Positions 42,962 through 54,118 of a stretch of DNA of 64,000 nucleotides are shown here, piece by piece. How positions within the stretch are numbered: position 1 is the first letter of the stretch; each line of letters begins with the position of its first letter. This DNA is from Entomortierella parvispora (taxonomy: Eukaryota > Mortierellomycota > Mortierellomycetes > Mortierellales > Mortierellaceae), in contig OY752144.1 of NCBI GenBank assembly GCA_963573315.1, forward strand, positions 800,501 to 864,500. The letters are read 5' to 3'. Made by a program: the position numbers and the translations under genes. Below the pieces are notes generated by a model that was given only the letters and a program-made list of their open reading frames with translations, was not told the DNA's origin and ran no database searches.

Positions 42962-43320
42962 ACTGTTGACAACAATAAATGCACTCATACACTTGCACGC
43001 CATAAAGATACAGTACACGGATACGATTCTGGTTGTAACATGTCCAATTGAACCCGCCCCCTGGTACTCGTTCATGTAGCTTTCTGGACCCACTGCAGGC
43101 GGTGTACTTGTAACGATTCTTTTATTTTTTTACGATGATAAGTTATATACAATGGTGGAGGGGGATGCAAATGAAGGTACTGGATTCCTACGGAAAAAAG
43201 TCGCTTCGTTATTTTTGTTGCCATGTTTTGTTTTTTTTCCTTTTTTTTTGGTCATGAAGTAGCCGTCTCTATGTAGTATGATGTACGATGGGGGATGGTG
43301 TGTTGTTGTTTGCCTGTCCC
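42962..43320. other. Intergenic, convergent 3' regions
   Basis: Short T-rich region with AATAAA at 42974-42979 (plus strand) for TRM7. No gene is seen. Confidence 0.6.
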
Positions 43321-44562
43321 TTAGATAGAGTCGACATAGTTCCGGCCTTCTTTCCGACCGATCCGAATATACCGTTCCTCATCGTTCCTAGCCTGGATGA
43401 GGATGACGCCGCTGACAAAACAAAACACGTTGACGACGGTGAATCCAAAGAGGGAGGTGTACAGCTTTCGGAGATAGCTGTCGGCAAAGGCAGAGACCTT
43501 TTCTTCGCATCCGGGAAATGTCGTGGCGGCGTTGGCGGCAGCACAGGCCCCTGACAGGACCATGTTTTGACCCTGCAGATAACCACAGCATTCACCGTAA
43601 CCACTCACCGAGGTCTGTTCATTCATTCCAAGTTGTCCCAATTGAGTTCCATGCAGGAGCAGGAGATGAGCGAACGACGCGAGAGGATTGGTGAGAAGGA
43701 GATGGAGATAGATAGGGAAGGAGAAAGACTAAGTTAGAGAATGAAATATAGACGCCCAAAAAATGAATGACCTACAGCAGCCAAAGTTTTTTTAAATTAA
43801 ATCAAGGCGGAAAAACAAAAAAGCTTACCATATCTTGGAAGGCGATCTTGAGGGGGTCGCTCCACGTCAACCACTCTGTAGAAAACAAAGAACGCATCCG
43901 GAGGGTCTTGAACCAGATGATCCCTCCCAGAGACAGCTCTGCGATCACGGCCGCGATCAGCAGGAAGATGAAGGTCATTAGGAAGTCCTTGCGACGGACA
44001 GGGAACAGAGCCCCGACATATCCGATGAGTGCTGTGCCTGCGACAATACCCCCAATGATAGTACCGGCTATAATTATCATAAGGAGACAAGGAGAAAGAG
44101 GCGAGGTGGTTTGTTAATACCCTGATTTCCTCTTTTGCTTTGTCTGTTGAGCGATGGTCCGATGGTCCATCAAGTGAAAGTAAAAAAAAGATGGGAAGGA
44201 GCCACAACCATCCAGAACCGTGTTGTTGTGCGACAGAAGACTGGACTGTTGGCCCCGATCTGATAACTGGTTCGGTACAGCGTTGGACCCGAACAAAGGG
44301 GGAGGAAAAAAGAAGTAAACTAGAAGAAAAGAACCGGTTGTGCTCTCGGATTGCCTTTGTCCTCATTCATTAATTTGAGAGCAAAGATATTCAGTCGGCT
44401 GTTGGCGTGTGGAGAGAGGGAGGGAGGGTCGAGGAACTGGGCGCTGTGAATTCTTTTGTCCCTTTTGTCAGACCATCGTCCGCCGCTTTGGTTTTGTGGG
44501 AGTGACACCAAGTTGCATCCTTCCTTTCGTTCCTTTGTGCTCTTTGAAGGAATGGGGAGAGG

Positions 44563-44600
<38 letters not shown>

Positions 44601-45028
44601 TGTGTTGATCGTGTGCAACATGGGCCCGGATAATCCAGTGATCCAACGGGCAAACTGAAGGTTGCTGGAGGACTGGGTGCACCACTCAGGCACACACTTT
44701 CTTCCTCTCTCCTTTCCTGCTGGCTGGCATGCTTGTTTGTCTGTTTGGACTGGATTGGACTGGCTGCGTAGTATGTGCTTGGTTGGGTCCGGATGTAGAC
44801 GAATGCAATCTGAAAGATGAATGGGAGGAGGAGAGAAGGAAGGAATGTCCATGTTTCTTTTTTTTTTTTACCTTGCTCAATGGCTCGAGAGATCACGGCG
44901 TCTCTTGGCGCACCAGCGACTGACTGGTTCAACCAGATGTTTCCAAGGACCAAGGCACCGATGCCGGTTACCATGTAAAGGGTGAGAAATGCAAGGAAAT
45001 AGTACTGGCTCTTTCGTAGACTGCCCAT
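43321..45028 (-). CDS. Tetraspanin-like membrane protein
   Basis: A four-helix membrane protein of 229 residues. Exons are 45028-44872, 44067-43829 and 43614-43321. TM1 is FLTLYMVTGIGALVLGNIWL, TM2 TIIGGIVAGTALIGYVGALF, TM3 MTFIFLLIAAVIAELSLGGI, TM4 FGFTVVNVFCFVSGVILI. The large extracellular loop between TM3 and TM4 carries the tetraspanin CCG motif (GECCGY) and two further Cys (SGACAA, FPGCEE) for disulfides. Fungal tetraspanins organise membrane domains and are needed for polarised growth or infection structures in some species; the role here is open. Intron 1 is about 800 nt and includes a TG microsatellite. Exon 3 starts at ACCTCG after the acceptor GAACAG. Confidence 0.83.
44565..44597. 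repeat. (TG)n microsatellite inside the tetraspanin intron
   Basis: About sixteen uninterrupted TG dinucleotides (CA on the coding strand) in the first intron of the tetraspanin-like gene. Confidence 0.95.
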
Positions 45029-46194
45029 GTCGGTAGGTAATATATGTGGGCGATTGTGTGAGAGAGTGAGAGAGGGCTTTTGTGTGTGCGTGAGTGTGTG
45101 CAATGTGCGGGTATCAGTGAAAGTGGGTCGTTAGATCTTGCAGAAGAAGAGAGAAAGAAAGAGAAAGAAAGAAAGAGGGACAGATAGAAAGGAAGGGAGG
45201 ATGGAGGATGGTGTAGGGTATAGGAGGAGGCAGGGACGAGGGGCAGGGACGGCAAGGGTCTGCGAGGAATTAATTGAACGCGAGAGTGAAGGGAACAGGA
45301 GAAAAGAAGAGTTGCTGCAACAAACAGGAGGAGGAGGAAAGAGAAGAGGTCGTTCAGGAACAGGGGACCGAGACAGGGGCACCGCAGCTAATTTATACAT
45401 CAGAGGGCAAAAGGCAAACACAGGCGGAGAATATTATTGTCATCGGCAACGGGCTGCATTGCCCTCTTGTCTCTCCTCTCCCGCCTGCTCGCTCCTGCCC
45501 CTGTCCTGGCTGAGTTTGGACAGGTGAGTCCTTAGGACCATCACCAACACCGCGGGACAGTTTTACCTTTTGTTATGATTTTCAATGATGTTCCTGTTGG
45601 TACCTGCCCTCCTCCACTGGTTGCTTTGCTTTCTCATCCAGCGTAATTACCCACTGGAGGATATAATACAATTTCAGTTTTTGCCTTGCGAATAATTGAA
45701 CAATGAGTTGCAAATGTAAAGGCTGGATTGTACCCGGGTATTCCTCTGCTGGGCACAGAATACTCTGCTACACTTTCATTTCCACCTCTATCCCTGTCCA
45801 TATCCCCTTTCTTCTCCTACCTTGGCAATTAACATGCTACCCTCCCCTCCTCCTCCCCCTGTTTCCTGCCTCTTTTGCTACATCACTGTCTTTGTCTTGC
45901 TTCCATATGGTTTGGTTTCTAGGGGCTACCACCCACATTAACATTTCGTGAACACCATGTCCACCCACCCACTTTGTGTCAGGCGTGCATACACTGTAAT
46001 TGAAATTTCTATAGTTTTTTTTTTTTTTTTTCCAGCCAAACAGTTTTATGGATTTGTGCACGACTTTTTTTATTCTAATCTCGGACCCAGCCAGCAGTTT
46101 GCCTCAATGGACAAAAACCCCTTGGATGTTCCAACGATCCTGTCCAAAAAGACGATCTTTGAGAGGATCCGTAGAATTAAAACTGGTTCGTCGC
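45029..46194. other. Intergenic: tetraspanin promoter and eS10 3' region
   Basis: About 1.17 kb. The first 350 bases are purine-rich on the plus strand (pyrimidine-rich leader for the tetraspanin gene). The rest is mixed, with a T run at about 46015-46032 before the eS10 3' end. No gene is supported. Confidence 0.55.
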
Positions 46195-47396
46195 TTATTG
46201 GGGAGCGGGACGGCCACGGCCCAAACCAGAGCGGAACTCGGGCTTGTAGTCACCGGAGGCACCCTCCTTCTTCTCACCGTCATCGCGGCGGCGGTAGTCC
46301 TCACGGTCACCGCGGGGGCGGTAAGCACCCTCGGGACGCTCTATGAATGTGAAGTGACACAAATTGGAAACGATTTGTTTTTTGGGTCAGGACGTGTTTT
46401 TGTATAAATTGATGGTGTTCCAAAAGAGGTCCATTGGCCCTTCAACGAGCTTGCACTGTCTCCTTCTTTGTCCTGCTTTACGCCATTGAATATATTTCGC
46501 GCCCTAGGCAACAGTCCCGCCGAGTGTTTCGAGTAGTATATCAGTCCTCGCTGACGATTGGACTCTGAATATGACAACAGACATTTCGGTCCGCCTGCCT
46601 TCCGTATCCTATCCAGTATTGCTGTGTGGCTGATTCTCATTCACTGCAAATTAACTCTTTATCCTGCAATCTCCCCCCTGTCGCCCAGGTGACCTTCCTG
46701 TCCTTTTGAATAGCAATTGGCAGCTGAAGACGTAAAACCTTGTCGGCATCCAATGGTATTCACTAAAAAGGATGTAATGAAAAGAAACTTACCAGCACGG
46801 CGGGGAGCACCGGTGCGGACGGTCTTCTTGAAGGTGGCGGGGAAGATCTCCGAAGGCAAGTGGAGGTACTCGCGCAAGTACTCAATACCCTCGTCGGTCA
46901 AGGTGTAGTAGTAGTACTGCCACGAGAACTGGGTCTTGACGTACTGCTTGGAGTCCAAGGACTGGAGAGCCTTGATGACCTGCAGGTTAGGGACATCGAT
47001 CTCGTCGTGCTTGGGGGCGTTGAAGTCCTTCTTGGCGACCAAGACACCATCTGCAGGGTTCCAAAAGAGGGTTTGTCGTTATAATGGTAAAAAAAAGGTT
47101 TGAGGGGTAGTATGCAGTCCAGATGGAAGGTTGTAGTTGTAGTTGTGTCCATGAGTTGTTATCCAGTAGATTCCATTGTTCCGAGTTGGTTGAAGAGGAA
47201 TTGAGAGGTTAAAAAAAAAAAAGATTTAAAATCTGTTAGAAAAAAAGTGTTCTTCCAAGAAGACATGGGATCAAAGGTTCCCCATGCCCTGTTTCCTAAT
47301 CCTGTTTTTTTTTTAGTATTGTCATCCTGTCATTGCATGCGCACCTTTGAAGAGGGCCTCGTAGATAAGCTTGCGGTTCTGCTTGGGGATAAGCAT
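46195..47396 (-). CDS. RPS10: 40S ribosomal protein eS10
   Basis: Cytosolic small-subunit ribosomal protein, 151 residues. Exons are 47396-47345, 47050-46793 and 46340-46195. Family landmarks are [59 protein letters not shown] and [15 protein letters not shown]. The Arg/Gly/Asp-rich tail [15 protein letters not shown] ends [10 protein letters not shown]. Codons are strongly biased toward C-ending preferred ones. Intron 2 is 452 nt, long for this region, as is common in ribosomal protein genes. I looked for box C/D motifs in both introns and saw none. A CTGCCACAG acceptor about 10 bases before the ATG suggests an additional 5' UTR intron. Confidence 0.96.
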
Positions 47397-48150
47397 GCTG
47401 AATTATCTGTGGCAGAAAGCAAAAGGAAAAAGGTTAGGACTGGATCCTCTCTCTTTTTCCTGTAAGATGGATGAAAGGGTGGGTCCCTCCTGATGTGATG
47501 TGATGGGTAGGGTTTTCTCCTGTGATGGCGAATATTTGTTTTCCCATTGGTCATCCACTGTGTGATTTCATCTCCAGAGAGTTCAACATCATGCTTGAGT
47601 GTAGTGTAGTTTTGCATCCCGTGTTGATTTGTGAAGAGTGCATAGATGAAGGATGTTGGTTTTCCATAGCATCTGGGTCGATAGGTGGTCGGACATGGGT
47701 TCTGCAGAGGGGATGTGTGCGGATGGCGGTGATAATGGCAGTGTAGATCGATGGATGGTTGGCGTCCATGGTGCCGGCGATGTGGATGCATGGCCGACAA
47801 GAATCCTTGGATATGAGGACCACTGGCTTCCAGCGCGTGCAGCGATCTCCGCCCGCCCCGAATCCTGCAGTAGCGCCGTGTAAAGAGTCGGTCGCAGTCA
47901 CAGCCGCGAAGAAGCGTCTCCCTCCCCGTTTTCCTGACACCGTCGTTCGCACCTGTCTGAGTAAAGAGGAGGAATCAGCAAATCCGCGCAGGACCGCCGC
48001 CTATCAAGGATTCAACCCAAGGCACAAGCCACCCACCCTCTCGGCCCTTTTGTCCTGTCTTTGACCTCCACACTGCTCCCACCTCCACTCCTTCCGCTCC
48101 CCCACCCTCTCAATCCTCCCTCCCATTCATCCGTCATTCACTCACTCACA
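47397..48150. other. Divergent promoter between RPS10 and NFU1
   Basis: It contains the probable 5' UTR intron and leader of RPS10 on the minus strand and a C/T-rich leader immediately before NFU1 (48061-48150). No gene is seen. Confidence 0.55.
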
Positions 48151-49104
48151 ATGCTCCGTCTCTTGACACAGCGCTCCCTCAGAGTCATCGCTGCCGCCCC
48201 CCGGAGGACGCTCCTCACCGCTGCCATGGCTCCTGCTCGCACCCTTCGCAACAACTCCGCAGCCTGGTTCTCCCTGCAGAAACAGATGCCCATGCACGCC
48301 ATCAAGCCCAACCAGTTCGCCGCTCAGCAGTGTAAATAACCCCACTTTGCTTTTGCGCTGCTATTCAGGCTCTACTACCTCGCTTTTTTCTTCGATCCAT
48401 GATTGAAAATGATGTCACTCTTATTGAACGTCGTCTACCTCCTATTTTTTCTTCTTCTTTTAGTCCGCACCATGTTCATCCAAACCGATACCACGCCCAA
48501 CCAGGATTCACTCAAGTTCATGCCAGGAGTTGCCGTCATGAAGGACGGATCGACAGCAGAGTTCTTGGATGCTCGTAACGCCATGGGATCTCCCTTGGCC
48601 AAGAAGCTTTTCCAGATCGACGGTGTCCGTGGTGTGTTCTTTGGACCGGATTTTGTCACCATCACCAAAGACCAGGATGCAGTCTGGCAATTGATGAAGC
48701 CCGACGTGTACTCGGCTATTATGGACTTTTTCGCTTCAGGACAGCCCATCATCTCGGAAGGAAACGAGGGCGATGCGATCCACAGCGATACCATGATTCA
48801 CGAGGACGATTCGGAGACGGTTCAGATGATCAAGGAATTGCTCGATACCCGTATTCGCCCCTCGATCCAGGACGACGGCGGAGACATTGAATACCGTGGA
48901 TTCGAGGACGGTGTTGTCAAACTCAAGTTGAAGGGCGCTTGCCGTACCTGCGACAGCTCCACTGTGACCCTCAAGAACGGTATCGAAAACATGTTGATGC
49001 ACTATGTACCCGAAGTTACGGCCGTGGAGCAGGCATTTGATGAAGAGGATGAGGTCTCTCAGCTCGAGTTTGAGAAGCTGGAGAGACGTCTCATGAACCA
49101 GTAA
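48151..49104 (+). CDS. NFU1: Mitochondrial iron-sulfur cluster scaffold Nfu1
   Basis: Delivers 4Fe-4S clusters to mitochondrial targets such as lipoate synthase and respiratory complexes. Exons are 48151-48331 and 48464-49104; the product is 273 residues. Exon 1 encodes an Arg/Ala/Leu-rich presequence (MLRLLTQRSLRVIAAAPRRT). The N-terminal Nfu domain starts MFIQTDTTPNQDSLKFMPG and includes SPLAKKLFQIDGVRGVFFG and VYSAIMDFF. The C-terminal NifU-like domain has LLDTRIRPSIQDDGGDIEYRGF and the cluster-binding C-x2-C (GACRTCDSS). The intron begins GTAAAT and ends CTTTTAG. It is divergent from RPS10. An AATAAA lies at 49192-49197. Confidence 0.96.
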
Positions 49105-49524
49105 AAAAACCCCAACCCGATCCTTCTCCACTCGCCTTCTGCCCCATTTCCTCCTTGTATTGTATTCTCCATCATATAGATTCGCCAGGGCAATAAAGAA
49201 AAGACACGCACATACATCAAACCTCTTCATTATTATCATTTTCTTGGTTCAGATTTCGTCCGCCATGTGGTTGGAATTGCTGTCCTGGGTGAAAAGGCTT
49301 CGCATGAGGCACGTTTTTTTGGTTTTCTTGGATTTCTACTCTCTTCCCTGAAGGACAGTGCTTGGTTCGTACTAGCTATGTATACCGCCAATGATCCCTC
49401 GAACCAAGGCATAAAGATGATCACTTGCGTCTGGAAACTCCTACTGAATATCTTTGCATTCCACCTTCTCCTGTTGTAGTTGAAAAGTTTTTATTCCAAG
49501 ACATGATCCACAACATAAAAGCTT
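49105..49524. other. Intergenic, convergent 3' regions
   Basis: 420 bases with AATAAA at 49192-49197 serving NFU1. The UBE2W-type gene ends on the opposite strand at 49525. No further gene is seen. Confidence 0.6.
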
Positions 49525-50795
49525 TTAGACCGTGTCATCTAAATTCGAATGGACAAGGTGGATGCAGTTAGACACGAAATGTCATAAAAAAAGACTGTAA
49601 ACACCTCGCAGGCGAACAAATGAACAAATATTTAGGTAATTAGCATTTTCTTACCATGGAAAGCCCATGCAGTGTGCTTTGGATTGGATCTGGCCGTCTT
49701 GACATAGTTGGCGTTATCTGGGGGCCGCTCTTTACTCGTGCAGCTCGACAACATGGATTGAAGCGAAAGACATATCGACGCCACCGTCTGCACTGGACTC
49801 CAGTGATTGTAAAGAACATCCAGACAGATATGACCGTTGCTGTAGATCTATCAGATGGATATACCATGATGAGTGTTGAGGCGACATGCTTCCCAGATCG
49901 TTCATTGCTGTAAATCAGGGAATCCCTATGGCTAGGGAGCAACACTCACATGTGGGTGGATCGGTACATTGTCGCCTACAAAGAGAACTTGAGGTGACTC
50001 GAGAGGATAATTGGGTCCAAAGTTGAACTGAATACGGAGGAGAAAAAACATCGATGATCAGCAATCCTGCACAACAAGTTCCCGATCCATATTTTGCATC
50101 CTCCTGCTGTCATGGTGATGTCTGATTTGCCCGACTGTGCCAACTTTTTGTCCTTTTCCTATTTCCTGACGTCAGAAACGCACCTCAAGCTGGAACTTTT
50201 CACCCTATGGATCACGTGGATTATCAACAAAGAGAGCTTGTCAGTTTTTTTGCTTGAATCCCTGAGTCCACCACGGCAAGTTAAAAAACAGAGACATGGC
50301 ATTGCAAGGGTACGCAGTCATCGGGTCTAACCTCGTAAAGAGTTCCGGGAGCGCCAGCAAGACCCAGCTTCCAACTGTTGGTTGTAAAAAAAAAATCAAT
50401 GTTGGGTCAGCCTTTTTTTTTTCCACTGTGAATGTTCTCTAGGCTCCTTGCAGTGAGGCATTGGTTGCAGTCCCATTTACACTTTAAAGTCGTTAGCGTC
50501 GATGATGTCGACGCCTGCTGGTGGGTTCATGGCCAGATCTAGAAGAGGGTTGAAAGAGTTTCCTTTTGTTTTAGTGGAGATGTTGGCCAGGTTACGTCGT
50601 CAATGTACTCCGTCGGGAGCACACAGACAGGCGGGCAGGCAAGCAGACAAGGCTGCATGTATGGCTGCATGTATGCATGCACACAAAGCGAGGGCGCGTA
50701 GAGAATAAAGGACCGCGAAATGGAAGAATGGACGAGTTCAAAGTCGAACCTTTCAGTTCCTTGGAGAGACGGCGGGCAAACATTGGTTTTGCCAT
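49525..50795 (-). CDS. UBE2W: Ubiquitin-conjugating enzyme E2, UBE2W type
   Basis: An E2 that in animals attaches ubiquitin to protein N-termini. Seven exons: 50795-50750, 50538-50481, 50374-50332, 50204-50184, 50027-49950, 49847-49655, 49538-49525. The product is 150 residues, the usual UBE2W length. Landmarks: RRLSKELKDLAMNPPAGVDI, LGLAGAPGTLYE, then the 21-nt microexon GEKFQLE, YPLESPQVLFVG, HPHIYSNGHICLDVL with catalytic Cys at about residue 90, LSSCTSKERPPDNANYV, and the short family ending FHDDTV from a 14-nt last exon. Skipping the microexon removes conserved core residues; reading past exon 6 gives a different tail (KKMLIT). All introns are GT-AG. Confidence 0.93.
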
Positions 50796-51415
50796 GTAGA
50801 GAGTGCAGAAATGGGAGGGAGAGGAGAGGGAGGGGGGAGAGCGGGTGATGGATGAGGCGGGAGAAAAGAGTGCAGGCGGAAGGGGGGGAAAGGGAAAGAA
50901 GGAAGCAGGCAAAGGGATGCAAAGCAAAGAAAGCTGCTGCTGTGACTGTGTGCGTTTTTGTGCTTTTTCCTGCAGGCTGTTTGCTCAATTGCCACCAAAC
51001 AGGCTGGTGGTTGGGGTGAAGAGGAGTGCAGTGCAGTGCAATTGCGCAGAGGGGGCAAGAGGGGCAAAGGGGACACAAGGAGGAGGATGGCTGTGCATCG
51101 CTGTCGGTGCAGTGGTTGTGGCGCGGAGGAGAAACTGGCATGGCTCGGTTTGGAGTGTGGGGTCGACCCAAAGGAAAAGAAAGGATCAAGATCCGCTCCT
51201 CACCCCAGATCGGCCTGCCTTATTGAGAGTAATCGTGTGCGACGAACGGAGACTGGCACGAAAGCAAGGCGGAAGAGGGCGCAGACAGGGAACAACCCTC
51301 TTGTAGCGCCTGCTTGCTTGCTTGCCTGTGTGCTGGGAACAAAGACGGATGGACGCCAGAAGACAGCAAGACAGGAGTGCTGTCAGGGAAAAGAGATGAC
51401 TCGGACTCGCTTCTC

Positions 51416-51457
<42 letters not shown>

Positions 51458-51720
51458 ACTCTCCAGAAGGGGAAAAAAAATCAAGGCCCCACCCTTCCTC
51501 TTTTCTCTTTCTCTCTTCTACTCTCTTTCTTTCTTTCTTTCTTTTTTTTTCATTCATCCATCCATCCTCCCATTTCTCAGGACCTGCCAGCGCCATTGAC
51601 TCTGCCAAACCCAAGTCCCGAGCACATCCACCCCAACCTCAACCCAGGACCGCATAGCATTCCATCTCCAGGGGACCCCGCATCTCTGACTCACCTTTGA
51701 CTCTTGCAGAGACAATCAAC
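50796..51720. other. Divergent promoter region with (CTGT)n
   Basis: About 0.9 kb between the UBE2W-type gene and the Zn2Cys6/PAS gene. The left half is GGGA/GCA-rich and the right half is pyrimidine-rich, with a tetranucleotide repeat at 51417-51457. A CTCTTGCAG acceptor sits 10 bases before the ATG at 51721, hinting at a 5' UTR intron. No gene is supported. Confidence 0.55.
51417..51457. repeat. (CTGT)10 microsatellite
   Basis: About ten perfect CTGT units, roughly 265 bases before the start of the ERT1-type gene, in its promoter or 5' UTR. Confidence 0.95.
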
Positions 51721-53883
51721 ATGAACAACGCTGCCGACTCCAACGGCAATCCCAACAAGACCGGAGACGACAGCAGTGCTGGCCCACAGGACCAGCAGCA
51801 GGGCGGGTCTTCATCATCCACAGCAGGCATGACCCAGCAGCAGATCGATGACGAGGCTGCTGCCGACAAGAAAAAGAGGGCTGGACCCAAGAGACGCAAA
51901 GTGACTCATGGTAATGAAATACTCGTATCCAGCAAAAAGAAAAGGACCCCAAGAATGAAGGAGGATAACAGGACCAAACCGAAAGAGTGACCGAGCACAA
52001 CAAAACCATGCCTTTGTTGTTTACAGCATACTAGATGTTGCGAATGGAAAACATGGACATATATCTTTCAATCCCCCTCCCCTGAAAGGCCTTCGCCGAT
52101 CTCTTGGATGAAGGAAGCATGTTCTAACCACGGACCTGACACTGTGAACAATAGCCTGTGTATACTGTCGACGATCTCATATGACCTGCGACGATGGTGA
52201 GCTGTCTGTGCTTGATTGCCTCTTTGCAAGAACGTTGCTCCAACACCCAGATCTTGACTTAACACTAACGCTCTTTCGTTTTCTAGGCCGCCCATGCCAG
52301 CGATGTATCAAGCGAAATATTGGACATTTGTGTCACGACGAAGCGAAGCCAGCCAACACTGGAACATCTTCCTCTCAACAGCCGACAAGCGCAACCTCGA
52401 GCAATGCTGGCACCCCAGCACCCAGCTCTGGTATTTCTCGATCACCAGAAGGTAACATTTCAACCTTGCCAACAAAACCAGTTTTATTTTTTTCAGCCAA
52501 CAGAAAGTAGAATCTAAGATGGCTTAACTTTTTATCGATTAGCTCGAAGATCCTCACAGCAACAACTCCCAGCCCATGCGCAATTGACTCCACAGCAACA
52601 ACAGCAGCTGACACAAGGCCTGCAGCAACAACAATTACACGGTGGCAACCTCAATGGAATGCAGCTGTATGGATTCAACAACCAGCTAGCGGCGCTTCCG
52701 GTTACACCTTTGACTTTTGCCAGCGAACACATGGGAAATGAATTCACCGTTATCAGGTATGCAGAGTGAACAGTCTAAGGAGTGTGAAGATCCATTTTGT
52801 TCCTTGAAAGCTAGACAGCCCAACTCACCCTGAAAACTCGATTAATTAGCGATTTTCTTGAGAGCTTGGGCGATAACCAGAACATCTTCACAGAAGCAGG
52901 CATCCCTGTCAACACCACAGAAAAGTTCTTCTTGACAGCCGCAGATCCCAGTGACGGCACAAACGAGGATCGATTGACACAGGTTATCAACGCCAAGTTT
53001 GAGGCTGGATTTCTGAAGCCCTACAACTACGTCAATGGATACTCAAGACTTCAGAAATACATGGATAGCAAGTAAGGCGCTGTTCGGATGAGACCTTTTA
53101 TAGCTGTACAAGTCAAAAAGCCCCTGGCTAACCCCAACGTCTCCATCTCTACCCTACCCTCTTCACCCCTTCTTTGTAACCAGTATGTCCAATATCAGCC
53201 GACAGCGGATACTGAACGTTATGGGAACTTTTAGGCCGGCTTTCAGGACAGTGGCTCAGTCACTGACTGATATCGATCTTGTCTTGGTTGAGGAGGCCTT
53301 TGAGCGATTGCTTCTTGTAAGTGGATTCGAACCTTTTCCTCATCGACGAGACTCACTGAGGTCGCTTTTTTTCTCAGAGAGATTTCAGTCAATGATTAAC
53401 GCCACCATCTTTTGCTTTGTCTATTGTTTAGGATTATGATCGCGTGTTCAGCTCAATGGGTATCCCTGCTTGCCTGTGGAGACGTACAGGAGAGATTTAC
53501 AAGGGAAACAAAGAGTTTGCATCCTTGGTTAACGTCCCATTGGAAATGTTGCGAGAGGGTCGTCTGTGTATATACGAGCTTATGGCTGAAGAGTCTGCAG
53601 TCAACTATTGGGAGGTAGGTTGTGTCTCAGACATCTAGTAATAATCGGCCCTTTTTTTGTATATTTCGACTGACCAGACTATTTACCATGGGTCCACTAG
53701 AAATACGGCAACATTGCTTTCGATGCTGGACAAAAGGCTGTGTTGACTTCTTGTTTATTGAAGAATCCTGACCCTGAAAGCCAGAATGTGATCTCTTGCT
53801 GCTTCTCGTTCACGATCCGGAGAGACAAGTATAATATTCCAACTGTAATTGTCGGAAATTTCCTTCCCGTCTCATTGGGATAG
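51721..53883 (+). CDS. ERT1: Zn2Cys6/PAS regulator of the ERT1/AcuK type
   Basis: A nuclear transcription factor whose relatives control gluconeogenesis and non-fermentable carbon use. Eight exons: 51721-51910, 52155-52196, 52287-52451, 52543-52756, 52850-53071, 53184-53316, 53432-53614, 53701-53883. The product is 443 residues. A basic stretch (KKKRAGPKRRKVTH) leads into a zinc cluster split over three exons: CVYCRRSHMTCDDGRPCQRCIKRNIGHLC. Gln-rich sequence follows. The C-terminal half has the ERT1 pattern YVNGYSRLQKYMDS and ISRQRILNVMGTFRP, then a PAS-like sensor (DYDRVFSSMGIPACLWRRTGEIYKGNKEFASLV). It ends VIVGNFLPVSLG. The pathway role is inferred from family. Confidence 0.92.
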
Positions 53884-54118
53884 TATAAGAACAGAAAGGG
53901 AGGAGCAGGCAGGTGCAATGGAATGGCAAAAGACAGGGATAGAGATTGCCTCGTTCTCGTACTGCGATGCAGTGTTCACATTCACAAACGCACGCACGCA
54001 CGCAGGGACGTTTACGCCTGATGAGAGTTTTTTTTTTTTTTCTGAACAATAAAAGCTAATTCCAAGTAAAAAGTCTAGTGCCACGTGCCTTTCGCATGGA
54101 TGGTCCCTCCGGCAGCTC

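Noticed and set aside
46341-47344. Possible intronic snoRNA in the RPS10 introns
   Set aside because: No paired box C (RTGATGA) and box D (CTGA) or clear H/ACA hairpins were seen by eye.
47330-47800. 156-codon minus-strand frame overlapping the RPS10 5' region
   Set aside because: It overlaps RPS10 exon 1 in another frame, is His/Pro-rich without a domain, and covers the likely 5' UTR intron.
53323-53333. GGATTCGAACC, a perfect tRNA B-box on the minus strand
   Set aside because: It sits in an ERT1-type intron. The flanking bases do not form a T-arm stem, and no A-box or acceptor stem is found at the right distance.
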